Below are positions 12,165-22,887 of a stretch of DNA of 64,000 nt, piece after piece; the first letter of the stretch is position 1; every line of letters starts with the position of its first letter. The notes below the pieces were generated by a model. It made no database searches, was not told the origin of the DNA, and saw only the letters and a program-made list of their open reading frames with translations. This stretch comes from Selaginella moellendorffii (taxonomy: Eukaryota > Streptophyta > Lycopodiopsida > Selaginellales > Selaginellaceae). The DNA is taken from assembly GCF_000143415.4 (NCBI RefSeq), contig NW_003314304.1, positions 811,367 to 875,366 of the forward strand. The letters are read 5' to 3'. A program made the position numbers and the translations under genes.

Positions 12165-13006
12165 GAGCATGAATATGGATCTACTGGTAGCAAGCTGCAA
12201 AACAGGATCCTCCACCAGTGTATCCCGGAAGAAAAGAATGCCAACTTGTCATTTGAGCGTCGATCGGACCTTTTTTCACGCGCTCAATCCTCTGATCCGT
12301 CTCGTCCATAGTTTTCTTCCCAGCATCCATGAGTTGCTGGTTTGACATTGCTACAAAAACGAAGACCAAAGAGCTTAGAGAATCAAGCGAGACAAGTCGC
12401 GACTTACTGGACACCATCTTTAAGTTTGGATCCGTGAGGTCAGTGCGAGCACATTCGCCACCTTCCCTCAACTGCGACCTTTTGTTCCCCAGCGAGCTCG
12501 TGTACCTGGGCGAAACCAAGGAAAAAGAGAAGAACTTGTGAGACACCGGCATGGCGAAGGAATGCATACACAAGAACTCACGTTTTGCGCAGGGCCACAT
12601 ACGAGTTGAGCTCCTTGATCTGCAAGAGACACCATCGTAGCGCTCGCAAAATCTCCTGGCCTGGAACTTACCAGTGACTGCTCCTTTTCATTCAGCTGCT
12701 TCGTCAAATCCGGTGGATTCATCGACTCCTCCTCCTTGATCTCCCTAAACTCCTTCATGAGCCTACATTGACCCTTTAGCGTCTCTAGCTAGCACAGCCA
12801 GGAGGCAGCGAGACCGACCTCTTGCACTCGCGCAGCCCCTCCAGATCCTTGCTCTGCCGGCCAGGCTCCTTGATCTTGTCCATCTTGGATCAGTGAGAAT
12901 TTCTAGAGAATTTCTATAGCGAAGCGAGCATGGCGACTGACGAGAGAGCCCGGAAGAGATCCTTGTGGCCATCTAGATCTGCGATCGTCGGGCTGAGCTC
13001 GGCCAT
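12165..13006 (-). pseudogene. NPSN-type plant SNARE relic, copy 1
   Basis: Plant NPSN proteins are Qb-SNAREs with an N-terminal helical domain, a SNARE motif and a C-terminal membrane anchor. Small exons on the minus strand give MAELSPTIADLDG at 13006, KMDKIKEPGRQSK, MKEFREIKEEE with LTKQLNEKEQS, IKELNSYVALRKT, YTSSLGNK, and MSNQQLMDAGKKTMDETDQ. After the residues ERVKK the family should continue into the SNARE helix of about 45 residues ending at the anchor. Here it runs into an unrelated stretch and stops, and the anchor is lost. The N-terminal half matches the family well. It may still be transcribed, but it cannot make a normal SNARE. Confidence 0.8.
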
Positions 13007-13079
13007 CGTCTCGCGCCTACAGCCCTCCCGCCCAAACCCCCGCTAAAACCCTAAATTCCAACAAATATTCCTTCTTGGC

Positions 13080-13955
13080 CGCCATTCGCGCTTCGATAGC
13101 CCTAAATTCTAGGAATATGCTCAGGGTTCTCTAATATGCAGCACTTTGGAAAGGGCCTGGTTCCCTCCAACACCTTGACGAAAGTGTGGACGTCGCCCCA
13201 CAAGCCCAGCCCACATTGCATGACCAGAATCCACAGGCAAACGCTCAAATCCACCGCCCAGCCCAGCCTCGACAGGGATTTGGAGCCTCCCTGCCACAAG
13301 AGACGAAGAGCGGCTTGATCCCATGAATTTGTTGCGGACATGGGAGAATGAAAAGTGATGAGAGACTATCTTCTTCACTTACCGTGTTCCATCCAAACGC
13401 ATCTAGGACGAAAGACTCACGTGGTCCCCGTATCTTGGTGTCCATACCTCCTCTGAAGGTATAAACACTTGGGAGAGGGTCTCGTGACTCGGTGGGAGCA
13501 GGGCCTCTCGAGTCTTCTCTTTAGAAGTTTCTACATGACTTAAATGGAGCTCGAGGGGATGGAGCTTTGATAGGACTTTCACTGACCTTTCAGCGAGAAT
13601 CAAGGGATAAACTCTTTAAGGTTTCTCGTTTGACCATGACTTTGGCATTTTTTTATAAGGGCCTTCGTCTGAGCGGGAAGATCTTCCTCTGGCAGCTTCG
13701 TCCAGGTCGAGCAAGTTCTACCTTGCTCATCGCCGGCAAAAGGTTGCGTTCCTCCGTGTAATCTTTCCCTCTCTCACGCTCAATCACAGAAGGATTTCGG
13801 CGACATTGCTGACCGAGAAGCCAAATCCGCCAGCGCCAGCGTCGCAGGAGCCGATTGGCAAGTAGCTCGAGCTCATCGAGCTCAAGCAAGCCCGAGCGGA
13901 GCAAGGGTTTAAACGGTACATACTCCTCCCACGGTCCTTTTTCTTCTACTTGTTT
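13080..13955. other. Unassigned sequence between NPSN and PTOX relics
   Basis: Several short open frames overlap here on both strands, but none resembles a family I know. Bases of about 13670-13795 are a near copy of about 24935-25030, showing that this stretch belongs to the block shared with the 24-25 kb region. Confidence 0.4.
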
Positions 13956-13959
13956 CCTG

Positions 13960-14370
13960 TGATCGATCGATCGTTCCTTTTCTTCAGGATTTTGTGATAC
14001 CAATTTTGGATCGACTGCTGATCGTGACTACGACCTTCTTGATTCCTTTGGTATATATTTCTTTCGTGGTTCTCTTTGTTCTTCACATGTACGAGAGTTT
14101 CGGGTGGTGGAGACGAGCAGACTATCTCAAAGTACATTTCTCTGAGAGCTGGAATGAGCTCCATCACTTGCGATGAGCAATGGTTTGATCACTTCCTCGT
14201 TCAACACATCGCCGTGGCTTACTACTTCCTCACTTCGCTTATGTACGCCATCAGCCCACGCATGGCATGTAAGAATTTCTAGCTACTTGCACCATGGCAG
14301 ATCACTTGTGGAGAAACACGACTTCTCAACTTACGACAAGTTCATCATCGAGAAATGTATTGCAAGTTCA
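13960..14370 (+). pseudogene. Plastid terminal oxidase (PTOX/IMMUTANS) relic
   Basis: PTOX is a diiron plastoquinol oxidase of the thylakoid. The plus strand carries MYESFGWWRRADYLKVHF and ESWNELHHL, followed by WFDHFLVQHIAV, LMYAISPRMA and FSTYDKFI. These blocks occur in this order in PTOX and are closer to it than to mitochondrial alternative oxidase. The blocks lie in different frames. The conserved segment following ELHHL (with a diiron-ligand glutamate) is missing, and stops intervene, so this is a decayed fragment. The N-terminal and C-terminal thirds of the family are absent here. Confidence 0.75.
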
Positions 14371-14419
14371 CTGGTTCACCCAAAATGGTTATATAGCAAT
14401 TCCCACCTGTAGCTAAGAT

Positions 14420-14625
14420 ACCAGTGACAAGAACTTTGAGGAATTTTCAATTTTCAGCTCGAAGCTTGCAGAGTGCAAGGCTTCAAAGCTCGTCAGCCTT
14501 GGGACAACACTACGTCAATAGAAGTTTACGAAGCCTCCAATTTCAAGAGTTTGGATCCAAGGTAGACTATTTAAGAAACTCACCGACTCTTCAAGTTTAT
14601 TCCAGAATTAAATTATAAAAAACGT
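14420..14625. repeat. Segment duplicated at about 25025-25240
   Basis: This stretch, upstream of the Hsp20 relic, is nearly the same as the one upstream of the full-length Hsp20 gene at 25379. It ties the two loci together as one segmental duplication. Any coding origin is unrecognised. Confidence 0.7.
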
Positions 14626-14635
14626 CATTTAAATT

Positions 14636-15132
14636 TTTAACTTGATGTTTTTGACCCTTGATCGACTCCCAGAATTCTTGAGCTATCGAATCCTTCCACG
14701 TGGGAATTGTGGTGGCGACTCAAGCGTCGTCACCATCTCCCCATTGGTGGACTTGGATCGTCCAGGCTCGTACGTGGTCGTCGCAGAGATGCCAGGCACG
14801 CAGTCGGCCACCGTGGACATCGCTTGGGTGGAGGACAAGTCGGGCTTTGTGTTCAAGATCACTGGCGTTGCCGAGACGAAGATGATGGCGGAGAAGCGGT
14901 GAGAGTAGAGCGGGGAGAAGCGAGCACCAAAGTGTTTGCTCGCAGGCTTTACTTCCCCACGGTGTTGTGCAGGATGTGGCAACATATCACCTTAGTGATG
15001 GGCTTCTCAAGGTGACGCTACCCAAACATGTTCCAAGCCTTGGGCAAAGTATAGCGGGCCTATGGAATAAAGCGTTAAAGCATGTCATATGCCAAGGTGT
15101 TCAGTTTGGGAGGATGAGGGCGAAGTACTGAG
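14636..15132 (+). pseudogene. Double-Hsp20 gene relic keeping only the second domain
   Basis: Promoter-side sequence (14636-14703) matching the region upstream of the 37412 gene is joined directly to the second alpha-crystallin domain. About 700 bases are deleted, including the TATA box, signal peptide and first domain. The remaining frame runs from SSVVTISPLVD through YVVVAEMPG to ITGVAET, then is broken by a frameshift near 14870 relative to the full copies. The sequence resumes to the gene's 3' end near 15130, where the codon for the final Cys is changed to a stop. It is a clear pseudogene. Confidence 0.85.
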
Positions 15133-15284
15133 TGTATGTTGTAAAACCTTCATCATAATCAATATCACATTTAAAATGCTGCTTTTTAATTCTATAAAAG
15201 GTTATGAGAGAAACTACAATATTTATTGCGTCATGAAGTTTATTATTGCAGACCTAAGAAACATTAAAAGCTTGCTCTTTGAAT

Positions 15285-15420
15285 ATGCTTCCAGGATTTC
15301 CTCTCGATGATGAGAGAATTTTTGAGGCCATGGCCAAGAACCATGTGTTTGCAGGGCATTAAAGCTCGGCCATCTCGCTCTTCTAGTTAATGCAGCTTGA
15401 GGGAACTATCAGATCCAACC
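15285..15420 (+). pseudogene. PPR relic, short
   Basis: The segment parallels 38575-38710: a GFPL(N/D)DER phrase, EAMAKNHV, and a broken SAISLF region. It is the same PPR fragment that lies downstream of the Hsp20 gene at 37412, here with internal stops. Confidence 0.6.
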
Positions 15421-15449
15421 TCAAGCCAAAGGATGTTTTGAAAATTACA

Positions 15450-15800
15450 TTTTAGACAAGGACAGGTCATTATGAGTTTTTGGTGATGTTGTTTAGTTTT
15501 GACAAATGCTTTTATAACTTTTTAAAGATTGATGAATTAAGTTTTATACCCTTATTTAGGAAAATTTACAATTAATTATTTTGATGATATTTTAGTATTT
15601 AAGGAGGAACATGGTATGAAGTGTTTTACAACTTTTGAGAGATAACAAACTCTACTCAAAGTTATCAAAGTGTGAGTTTTTTTAAAGAAGATTGGATATT
15701 TCAGGCATTTGATTTTAGTACATGAAATGAAAACTTACAAAAATTCACATCGTGGTTAATTGGTTTATACCTTCAACAGTGAGGGCTGTTGATATAGAGG
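15450..15800 (+). mobile_element. Degenerate Ty3/gypsy reverse-transcriptase fragment
   Basis: Translated with frame changes, the plus strand gives GHYEFLVM, then FDDILVF (the counterpart of the catalytic DD motif region), KKIGYFRHL and a trailing piece like the TPSTVRAV linker. These blocks have the order and spacing of a Ty3/gypsy reverse transcriptase. Many stops are present, and no LTR, integrase or gag is seen in the window, so it is a small dead remnant. Confidence 0.6.
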
Positions 15801-16600
15801 GCCCTTTCCCATCCTGGCTTGCTGCCATGCGTGTTCCAGAACACAGGTGCTACTGAAACTAAAACAGCGTCTTACTTCTTATTACATCAACTGGTTGCTA
15901 AAAGTTCAACTCCATCAACCACAGCTGGCAAGGTGACTTTGGATACCCTCAACCTCACCGAGCTCTGGATTGATACTGATAAGCTCAGCATCCAGTCGCA
16001 TTCCCTGAAGAAGCTCGAGGTTATGAACAACAAAGATCTTCAATTGATCGTCCTCCGTCGGCAAATCTAGAGTACTTGAAGCTCTGAGTCTTGAAAAAAT
16101 GAAGCTGTGCTTCTAGCCAACATAGCAGGTGGCTGTGTACGTTGGACCTTTCAAACTTCCAAGGGAGAGTCTAACAAGTACAGCCAAACTCAGGTGCTTG
16201 AGATTTTGATTCAGAGGCTTTCATTCACTGGATGCTCCAAAGAAGCTCGAACTCTTTTAACCTGTCTGGGAGTTGTTGAAGAGATGCTGGTGGAAGTAGA
16301 TCACGCTGAGGAATAACGGTACTCGTTTCATTGATCATCTCGATGCAACGATGTTTCAGCTCCGGAGTTTGCCAGAAGTCTCCTCACTCCATAAGCTGGT
16401 GATCACCTGCTGTTTCGAGCTGCTTCCAACGATCAACTCCAAGGAAGGTGATTTAGTCGTAGTATCCTGAAATGTAGTCGTAGTCGACATTAAGAGCATG
16501 AACAACGATCTGTTTGTAGCCGCATGGTGGAGGGCCGCGGCCAGAGTTATTCCTTCAAACATGATGATGAACGAGTGCACAAGTGTGTAGAAGTCAAGGA
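15800..16600 (+). pseudogene. F-box/LRR-like protein relic
   Basis: Leucine-rich-repeat-like phrases occur on the plus strand in shifting frames: LNLTELWI, HSLKKLEVMNNKDLQ, EKMKLC and SLHKLVITCCFELLP. They suggest the LRR part of a plant F-box protein. No F-box is found and stops are frequent. Assignment to the F-box class is by resemblance only. Confidence 0.4.
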
Positions 16601-16649
16601 TAAAAAACTAATTAATAAATAAAATAAAGATAAAAAAATAAAAGAAAAA

Positions 16650-17975
16650 GGATAATGAAGCATCCGATGGCGATGCTCTGATCGAAGAAAAGCCTTAAAA
16701 AAATCCGAAGCCTTCCCCTCCCCTGTGCAGCTCGCTGCTGATCTGAAGAGAACCTCGAGCACATCTACTCCAAATGATTGGAAAAGCTTGTCAAACACCA
16801 GCAGCATACAGAAAACATTCAGCGAATGATTGTGAAAACTAGAAGAATAAACGTATTGAAAAAAATAAATGATTAAAAAGCCAGACCTCGAGCATGTTGT
16901 AGATCACATAGAGCTTGATGTTTGGCTCGAATCTGATAGAGTGATAGATGTACCTGATCTCTGGAACTCATACACACACATAAAAAAAATTGAATAAATG
17001 AATTTGAGCAGCGAAAAATGATTGAGGAGCTCACCAGCTTGCTGAAGAGCCTTCACTCCGGCGATTAATATGATCAAACAACATAAGTCGCACCAGTCAC
17101 TGGGTCCGACTGTCCGGAAGTTCCTGCTCGAGAAATATATCAATAAAAATGAATGTATAAAAGATGTAAAATCACCTTACACGGTTCGGTAAAACCATCA
17201 GGAGCCGCAATGGAGTCACAGTTAAGAGTGACAAGAAAGAGTCTAGGCAGACAAAGAAACAAGCTGAGTAAGAAAAAACAAGAACAAAGTGAATAAATTC
17301 AAACCGAATGCAACCAAACAAAATAAAACTGGAAAAAAAAACCATAAAACTGACCAGCTCGCAGCGCCAGGGAACATTGCACAAGACATTGTACCCGCGC
17401 TCCCGGCTTTGTTCGCTTCCGGTTCTTGTCGTAATTTGCAGAGCAGCTCCATCAGTGAGCTCGTCCATCACATGTTGAACCGGAGAAAAATCCAGTTCCA
17501 TGTCTGAAATATTTCAAAAAATAAAAAGAATTATATCCTGAAGAAAACAAAAAATGTCGCAACATACTTACACTCATTGCCAGCATTCATAAGTTGTCTC
17601 CAGTGAGCTCCACTGGTGGGATCAAAAGCTGGTGGAAGAGCCGGGAAAGGTTTGTCAGCCTCGTTCTCGAGCTTCTTCTGTGAACCCGGTTCGGTTTCAC
17701 CATCGGGTTCAAAGTTGATAACCGAGGTATGTTGGCGGAGAAGCGGGCTTCTCCGCCAGAGGTGTGATGAACGACTGAGGTAGCCGGGTCTTCAACCCGG
17801 GAGCTGCATGTGTCTTCGTCCACCAGAAGAAGAGATCCATTGGCGGGCTCTGAAGAGCTCTTGCTTTCTGCCGGTGGGAGATCAAGCCTCGGGCGGTGAT
17901 GGAGGCCGCCATTGGAGTGAACAGTGGCCTCCTCGATCTCTGGCGGGCTCAGCTCGGAGCTGGAGCGGGTGGGAG
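16650..17975 (-). pseudogene. TAPT1/POD1-family membrane protein, 3'-truncated
   Basis: TAPT1 (POD1 in plants) is a conserved multi-pass ER membrane protein. The minus strand reads, in small exons, a Ser/Pro-rich N-terminal region (about 17640-17970), ELDFSPVQHVMDELTDG, FLSLLTVTPLRLL, SDWCDLCCLIILIAGV, SLYQIR, LYVVYNMLE and VFDKLFQSFGVDVLEVLF. These match successive family blocks. After this point (about 16690) the family should continue for several more membrane segments, but the sequence ends in unrelated DNA next to an F-box relic. The upstream exons look well preserved, so truncation may be recent. No clear start codon was fixed. Confidence 0.65.
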
Positions 17976-17976
17976 A

Positions 17977-17997
17977 CCCTAAACCCTAAACCCTAAA
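17977..17997. promoter_or_regulatory. Three perfect plant telomere-type repeats (telo-box)
   Basis: Three tandem CCCTAAA units lie between the TAPT1-like gene (minus) and the coiled-coil gene (plus). In plants, short telo-box motifs near transcription starts are common in promoters of growth-related genes. A short interstitial telomere insertion is the other explanation. Confidence 0.7.
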
Positions 17998-18278
17998 CCA
18001 GAAACATCGCGGAGCAGCACATCGTAGGAGAAGCTCCGGCTCATGCGATGATGATCCTGGGATGCTGCTGGCGCCATGAGTTGTGGACTATGCTCATCTC
18101 CCCCCTCCCCGCGACACTCAAGCTCCAGGAACCCTAATTCTTCCAGAGAAAGGAATATTCGCCCGCATCTCCATGTGGCCGCCGACAACTGGACAGCCTA
18201 CGTGTCTGCGATCTGGGCTCAATAAAAGAGTAAAAATTCAGGGTTTTTCTCCGGAAGCAGCAGAAGAACGAGAAGGAG

Positions 18279-19659
18279 ATGGAGGATCCGAACAAGGATT
18301 CAAGCGGCGGCGATGATCAGGTAATGATCTCTCTCTCAGGCTCAGCTAGAGGAGAAGGGTTTCCCGCTAGGTCACAGTGACGATCCACTTCGCTGAGCCA
18401 GATCTGGTCTACACTATCCACTACAGCGGTGGAGTGCTGGCGCAGGCAGCCTTCGATGAGAGCGTTGAGAAGGGGATCTCTCAGTTCCTGGAAGCGACGG
18501 GGCTGTCCAAGGAGGACTTTCTGAGCCATCCGGAAGGTATGTGGTCCAAGCCTTGTTTCTGGTCGACAAAAGTTGAACTCTTTGTTCTTCTGCAGCGAAT
18601 CTGGATGGGAAGACGGTGGCGGAGTGGGCCAAAAACGCTGTTCCTCGGGTGATCCTCACCACCAAGCCGAAGAATGGGCTTCTTCACAAGCTGCAGTGGA
18701 AGACGAGGGAGGCCCAGGTCGCCAGGCAAGTGATGGGTGCCCAGGAGGAAACGGCGAGGCAGAAGGGTGTGGCGATGGCCAGAGCTGTGATGCTGAATCC
18801 GCAGCAGGAGCAGCTGGGGCGGCTGCAGAGCGAGAAGAATCAGCTGAAGTACCAGCTGCTTGCCGCGCAGGAGGAGCTAAAGGGGAAGGCGGAGTCCGAG
18901 AAGCAGCAGGTGATGATCAGGGAGGCCGAGCAGCAGCAGATGAAGATCAGGGAGGCGGCTCAGAAGGAGGCGAGGAAGCAGGAGGAGGAGGCTGCGAAGG
19001 TGGCGAAGAAGAGGCATGACCAGCTGGTGAGCCACATCGACAGCCTCCAGCGCCAGCTGCGAGAGAAGCGGGAGGAGCTGGACACGCACAAGAAGCTCCT
19101 CCGGGAGCAGCGAGATCTGCTGGACAAGCAGAGCGAGCTTGTCCAGCAGGAGGTTGACAAGCAGCTTCTCCTCCAGCAAGCCGAGCACGAAGCCGAAAAG
19201 CTTCTCCTCCAGGAGAAGGTCATGGAGAAGCTAGAGCTCTACAATGCGGAGAGGCGCTACCGGGACAATGACACAAAGCAGAAGAAATCCCTCCAGAAGG
19301 ACCTGGAGAGAAAGAAGGTGGAGAAAGTGACTGATGAGATGACGATCGTGGGCCTGGAGAAGCAGATAGGGGAGCTCAGCAGCAGGGTGGTGAGCCTGGA
19401 CCAGGAGAATGGGAAGCTCAGGAGCAGGGTGGCGACCCTGGAGCAGGAGAATGGGAAGCTCAGCAGCAGGGTGGCGAGCCTGGAGCTCCAGAACTCCACG
19501 CTCGTGCAGAAGAACGAGGAGATGAGCACCCTGTTCCTCAAGGAGATGATGGAGCTGCGGGACATGATGAGCACTCAGGAGAAGGAGCACAAGATCACCG
19601 TTGGAGCCCTGTGCAAAAGGATTGACGAGCTCGAGACCGGTCGCCCGGTCCCGGTGTAA
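18279..19659 (+). CDS. Uncharacterised 423-residue coiled-coil protein
   Basis: Exons 18279-18320, 18371-18536 and 18596-19659 keep frame and start at MEDPNKDSSGGDD. The first ~115 residues form a compact region with phrases such as VTIHFAEPDLVYTIHYSGG and DGKTVAEWAKNAVPRVI. The rest is a long, highly charged coiled coil rich in Glu, Lys and Gln. Near the C terminus there are three tandem 14-residue units of the form SRV-x-(S/T)L-x-QENGKL (about 19378-19485). I do not recognise the family. The clean frame, GT-AG introns and codon use argue that it is real. It shares an intergenic region with the truncated TAPT1-like gene on the other strand. Confidence 0.8.
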
Positions 19660-20160
19660 GCTTCCTCTTCCCATCGATGGATCGAATCGATCGATGCCAG
19701 CTTTTTTCCTTTTAGTTTCTGGCTTTCTACCATCGCCTCCTTTATTTTCTGGTTAGCTACTACGTTTTGTACATGAATATATCTACAACGATCCCCCTGG
19801 GATTCTCGTCACTGGCGAACTGGCCTTGGAGATGTGATCAGCTTCGATCCCCCCCGCTTGCTGGAGGAGTATATGGAGCGGGTTAGCCAGGATCGATCAA
19901 CGGGAGGCGGCGATGGATCAACACTGGGATTGAGCTTCTCGAGTGCTCGGGTGTTTTCCGAGCTGCAGGGGTTCCTGGAAGATTTCCCTTGGAGTACCCG
20001 GTGCTCGTCATGGAGGGGGTTTGGCACCGGGAGATGCCCCCGGGAGTTCTTGATTTCTTGATACTAAACAATTCTGGCTCCTTGTTAAGAATACTAACAC
20101 AATATAATTCAGAACAATAACTGCCACAGGGCCTCTTTTGAGCTGCATGCACATATAGAA
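19660..20160. other. 3' flank of the coiled-coil gene
   Basis: This is likely 3' untranslated sequence and spacer. Overlapping short open frames at 19809-20152 on both strands show no known domain. Confidence 0.4.
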
Positions 20161-20164
20161 ACCA

Positions 20165-20760
20165 GCCAACTCAAAGGACGCCGAGCCATTTGATCACAAT
20201 TACCTCGATGACAATCCTCATTCCTGCTCAATCACTGTCGCTTACGCCTTGTAGCACCTGCACAGAAAAATAATATATTATATTATCTGAAACGCCTGAG
20301 GCGCACCTTGCTGCTACAAGTTCGGCAATCTTCGCAACCAAAGTAGACTTATTTGGAATCTGCAAAACCAAGGCCAAATCTAAAATCATCATCTTAATAA
20401 TATATTACAAGTCGAACCTCAGTAATTTCATAGATGGTAAGTTCCCACTTATTTGAGAGAACGAGGACACGGGTCTCACTCACTTCTACTTTTTTTTTAT
20501 GATGCGAGATCTGCTTTGCCTCTACCTGTAATCTTTCCGCGGCCTGTTCTAATGCGTCCTCTATCCTGCGAGTTACTATAGCTTGTAAGGCCGAAGGAAA
20601 GAGGCCCCAAAATTTGTCCTCCGGTCGGAAAATCTGGGGCAGGCAGATATTCCATCAGTTCTTCGATCTGTAAAAATCATGGTTGCAGTGACGTATCCTT
20701 TCTCGTTGAATTTTACAGCGTTGCTAAGAAGACTTACCTGCAGAGTTAGAGTCAGATGCG
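20165..20760 (-). pseudogene. Unrecognised coding-like relic
   Basis: On the minus strand a coherent protein-like stretch can be read in pieces: QIEELMEYLP, LFPSALQAIVTRRIEDALEQ, ERLQVEAKQISHHKKKVE, VLVLSNKWELTIYEITE and STLVAKIAELVAAR. Plausible splice signals lie between them. It reads like a helical region of a larger protein. I cannot name the family, and no start or stop could be fixed. Confidence 0.35.
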
Positions 20761-20829
20761 AATAAGCTGCAAGAAGTAACTGACCAGGATTTGGCGGATT
20801 CGAGCCGACTCCCCGAGCAAAGGGCTAGG

Positions 20830-21330
20830 AACAGAATCCTAAGTCAACTCAAGACCCTTCGCGACAAGATCAAATGATTCTTCAACACGTTGCAGGATCT
20901 CTGTAGGTTGCAAGTCAAGCTCCATGTTACCCGCTTCAATTTTGCTGCAATAGAACGAGAGCAACCAAGCTCAGCATGACGTGAATTTAGATCCGCTTCT
21001 TACCTGTAATCAAGGATAACATTGATAATCCCCAGCAATACCTCTCCACTGCTGCGAGTAGTAGAAGCATACTCGCCTTGCTCATCCGTTATGTCCGTTT
21101 CAGCGTCCATGCCAATCACGGCATTCATTGGAGTACGAATTTCATGCGACATGTGAGCAATCTTTGGAAGCCAAGTACCAGATATAAGTTGTGTGAAATA
21201 CTTTAGTACCAGGAATTTTCGATGAAGAGGACCCTGTCGCGCTTGGGTGAGGAGAGCGCTGGATTGGGAGGAGCGTCCACAATCCTCCGGATCTCTCAGG
21301 CTGGCAACTGGTACGAACTGCAAAAGAACG
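20830..21330 (-). pseudogene. Hybrid histidine kinase relic (HisKA region)
   Basis: The minus strand contains an H-box, [16 protein letters not shown], followed by [15 protein letters not shown] and, after a short intron-like gap, IEAGNMELDLQPTEILQRVEE. This is the dimerisation and phosphoacceptor domain of plant/fungal hybrid histidine kinases, with the phospho-accepting His kept. The catalytic ATPase and receiver domains are not found downstream, and a segment after VIGM is deleted. It is treated as a gene fragment. Confidence 0.75.
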
Positions 21331-21334
21331 CATA

Positions 21335-21880
21335 AAAAACTAGTAGTTAAAGTAGAAACAGATTCTCACCTTTTAGAGCTGATCCTCAGAAGGAAGCGTG
21401 GACTTCGTCTCCGGTTTTTTCCACTCTCCATTCTTTCTTCGCTAATCAAGAAGGTAGCAAATCAACCTCCTGCGAGAAAAACAAAGTTACGTTGTAATAT
21501 TTGCACTGCTCGAAAAAACTTATCGCAATTTATCGGTGAGTGGAATAAGTGACCTCGCCAGAAGAAAAGCACTGGTCCAGCACATTGTCCAGCCCCTTCA
21601 TACTTTCGTCTCGGGTAAATCAGTCGGCAACGATCGTAGCTACTGTGCTTTCTTGAGTCCGGGCACTGTCTGGTGAGACAAGCAGCTTCCTCGCTCTTCT
21701 GCAAGCAAATCAATGAGAAAAACCAGAACCTTCTTGAAGTCAAAATTTTCTTGTCTCGTATTTTATCGCCGTCAATCACATGCTCTTTGCAAGCAGCATT
21801 GCTTGCATTCCCAAAAAGATCTTGTTCCTAATCAAAAGAACTCAAGATGGAGAAACACGTCAAAGGAAATACTTACACTG
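21335..21880. other. Interval between histidine kinase relic and metacaspase
   Basis: Overlapping short frames exist on both strands (for example a minus-strand frame at 21462-21779), but none shows a domain I recognise. Part may be spacer or 3' untranslated sequence of the metacaspase-like gene. Confidence 0.35.
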
Positions 21881-21883
21881 AAA

Positions 21884-22884
21884 CTAGAGATCAAGTGTTC
21901 TAGTCAAGTCAAACTTGAAACTAGAGCTGATCATCATGGTAGAATTGGGATGATAATTCTGCATATCACTTAGAATGGCCCCGTAGGTTGTAGCACCTTC
22001 TTGTATGTAGTGCGTCATATTGCTCGTGAACCAGCCCCTCTGATTGACTTCGTCCTAAAAGAAAACTTCACAAGATTAGTAAATGTGGAACTTTCTCTGC
22101 ACTTACAAAATATGATAACTCAGAGTCTAAGCATGCAGAAATTGAGACCACGCTCGTTCTGAAAAACACTCCGGCTTGTAATATCTCTGGCGGCGTCTGG
22201 GACGATGCGTTAAACCATCCAGATCCAGTGTTTCCATATGGAAGATCAAGCACAGTCCCGCTGTGACAGGAATCGAATATGGCAGTCAGATGGACTCCTC
22301 CATGGAGATACTGGACCATGACGTTATGAAGTATGTCATCTACCGAGTACTGTAACAAAGACAGAAAATGAAATTGTAAACAGCGATGAAATCAACAAAC
22401 CCCCGTCGTTGAAGCATAAAGCCTCGTCGTTTCCATCCAGCTCGTCCAAGTTTTTGTCGGGGAATTGAGTCCCGTGTCCACAAAAGTAAAACAACAATCT
22501 TTCGCCAGCGCTAGCAGCCGCAGCAAAATCTAGTATAGCGGTCAAAGCTTGGATCACTTCTGGGCCTGAAAAAACAAACACTTACAACAAAATCTCAAAT
22601 AATCACATTACCATACTCTTGAATATTGTGGTTTTATACTTCCGACCGATCAGGTTTAATATGTCCTCTAAATCCTTCAAGCATCCTATCCCACCGTCGT
22701 CAACCGTTAGAAGTAAAGCGTTCATAGACGTTGACAATATCGTAGGATCTACCACGGAGCTCGTACATGTCTTGCAACTGAAGGAATTTTCGAGCGACAC
22801 AAAGTGCCCTTCAGCTTGTGACAAAAGCACAAGAAGGACGATAACTCCTGCACCTGTAAACAGCAAAAATCTCATAACATTCAA
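21884..22884 (-). CDS. Metacaspase-like cysteine peptidase with a hydrophobic N terminus
   Basis: Metacaspases are Arg/Lys-specific caspase-fold peptidases. The protein starts MNVMRFLLF at 22884. A hydrophobic stretch of about 20 residues ending near SQAEG looks like a signal peptide or anchor. Conserved blocks follow in order: [22 protein letters not shown] with the catalytic His, and [19 protein letters not shown] with the catalytic Cys. The last part, [16 protein letters not shown], ends at a stop at 21884-21886. About four exons are separated by short introns; the first donor is probably GTATGG just after IFK. The zinc-finger/proline-rich prodomain of plant type I enzymes is missing, and no type II linker is seen. 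Exon ends are approximate, and the gene could be slightly truncated at the 3' end. Confidence 0.7.
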
Positions 22885-22887
22885 TCA

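Noticed and set aside
13102-13378. Overlapping short frames on both strands
   Set aside because: Several frames look equally protein-like and none matches a known family, so no gene was called.
13960-14370. Mitochondrial alternative oxidase as the identity of the oxidase relic
   Set aside because: The blocks MYESFGWWRRADYLKVHF and FSTYDKFI fit the plastid terminal oxidase better than mitochondrial AOX.
17977-17997. Chromosome end
   Set aside because: Only three telomere-type units, with genes on both sides; it is an internal telo-box or a tiny interstitial telomere tract.
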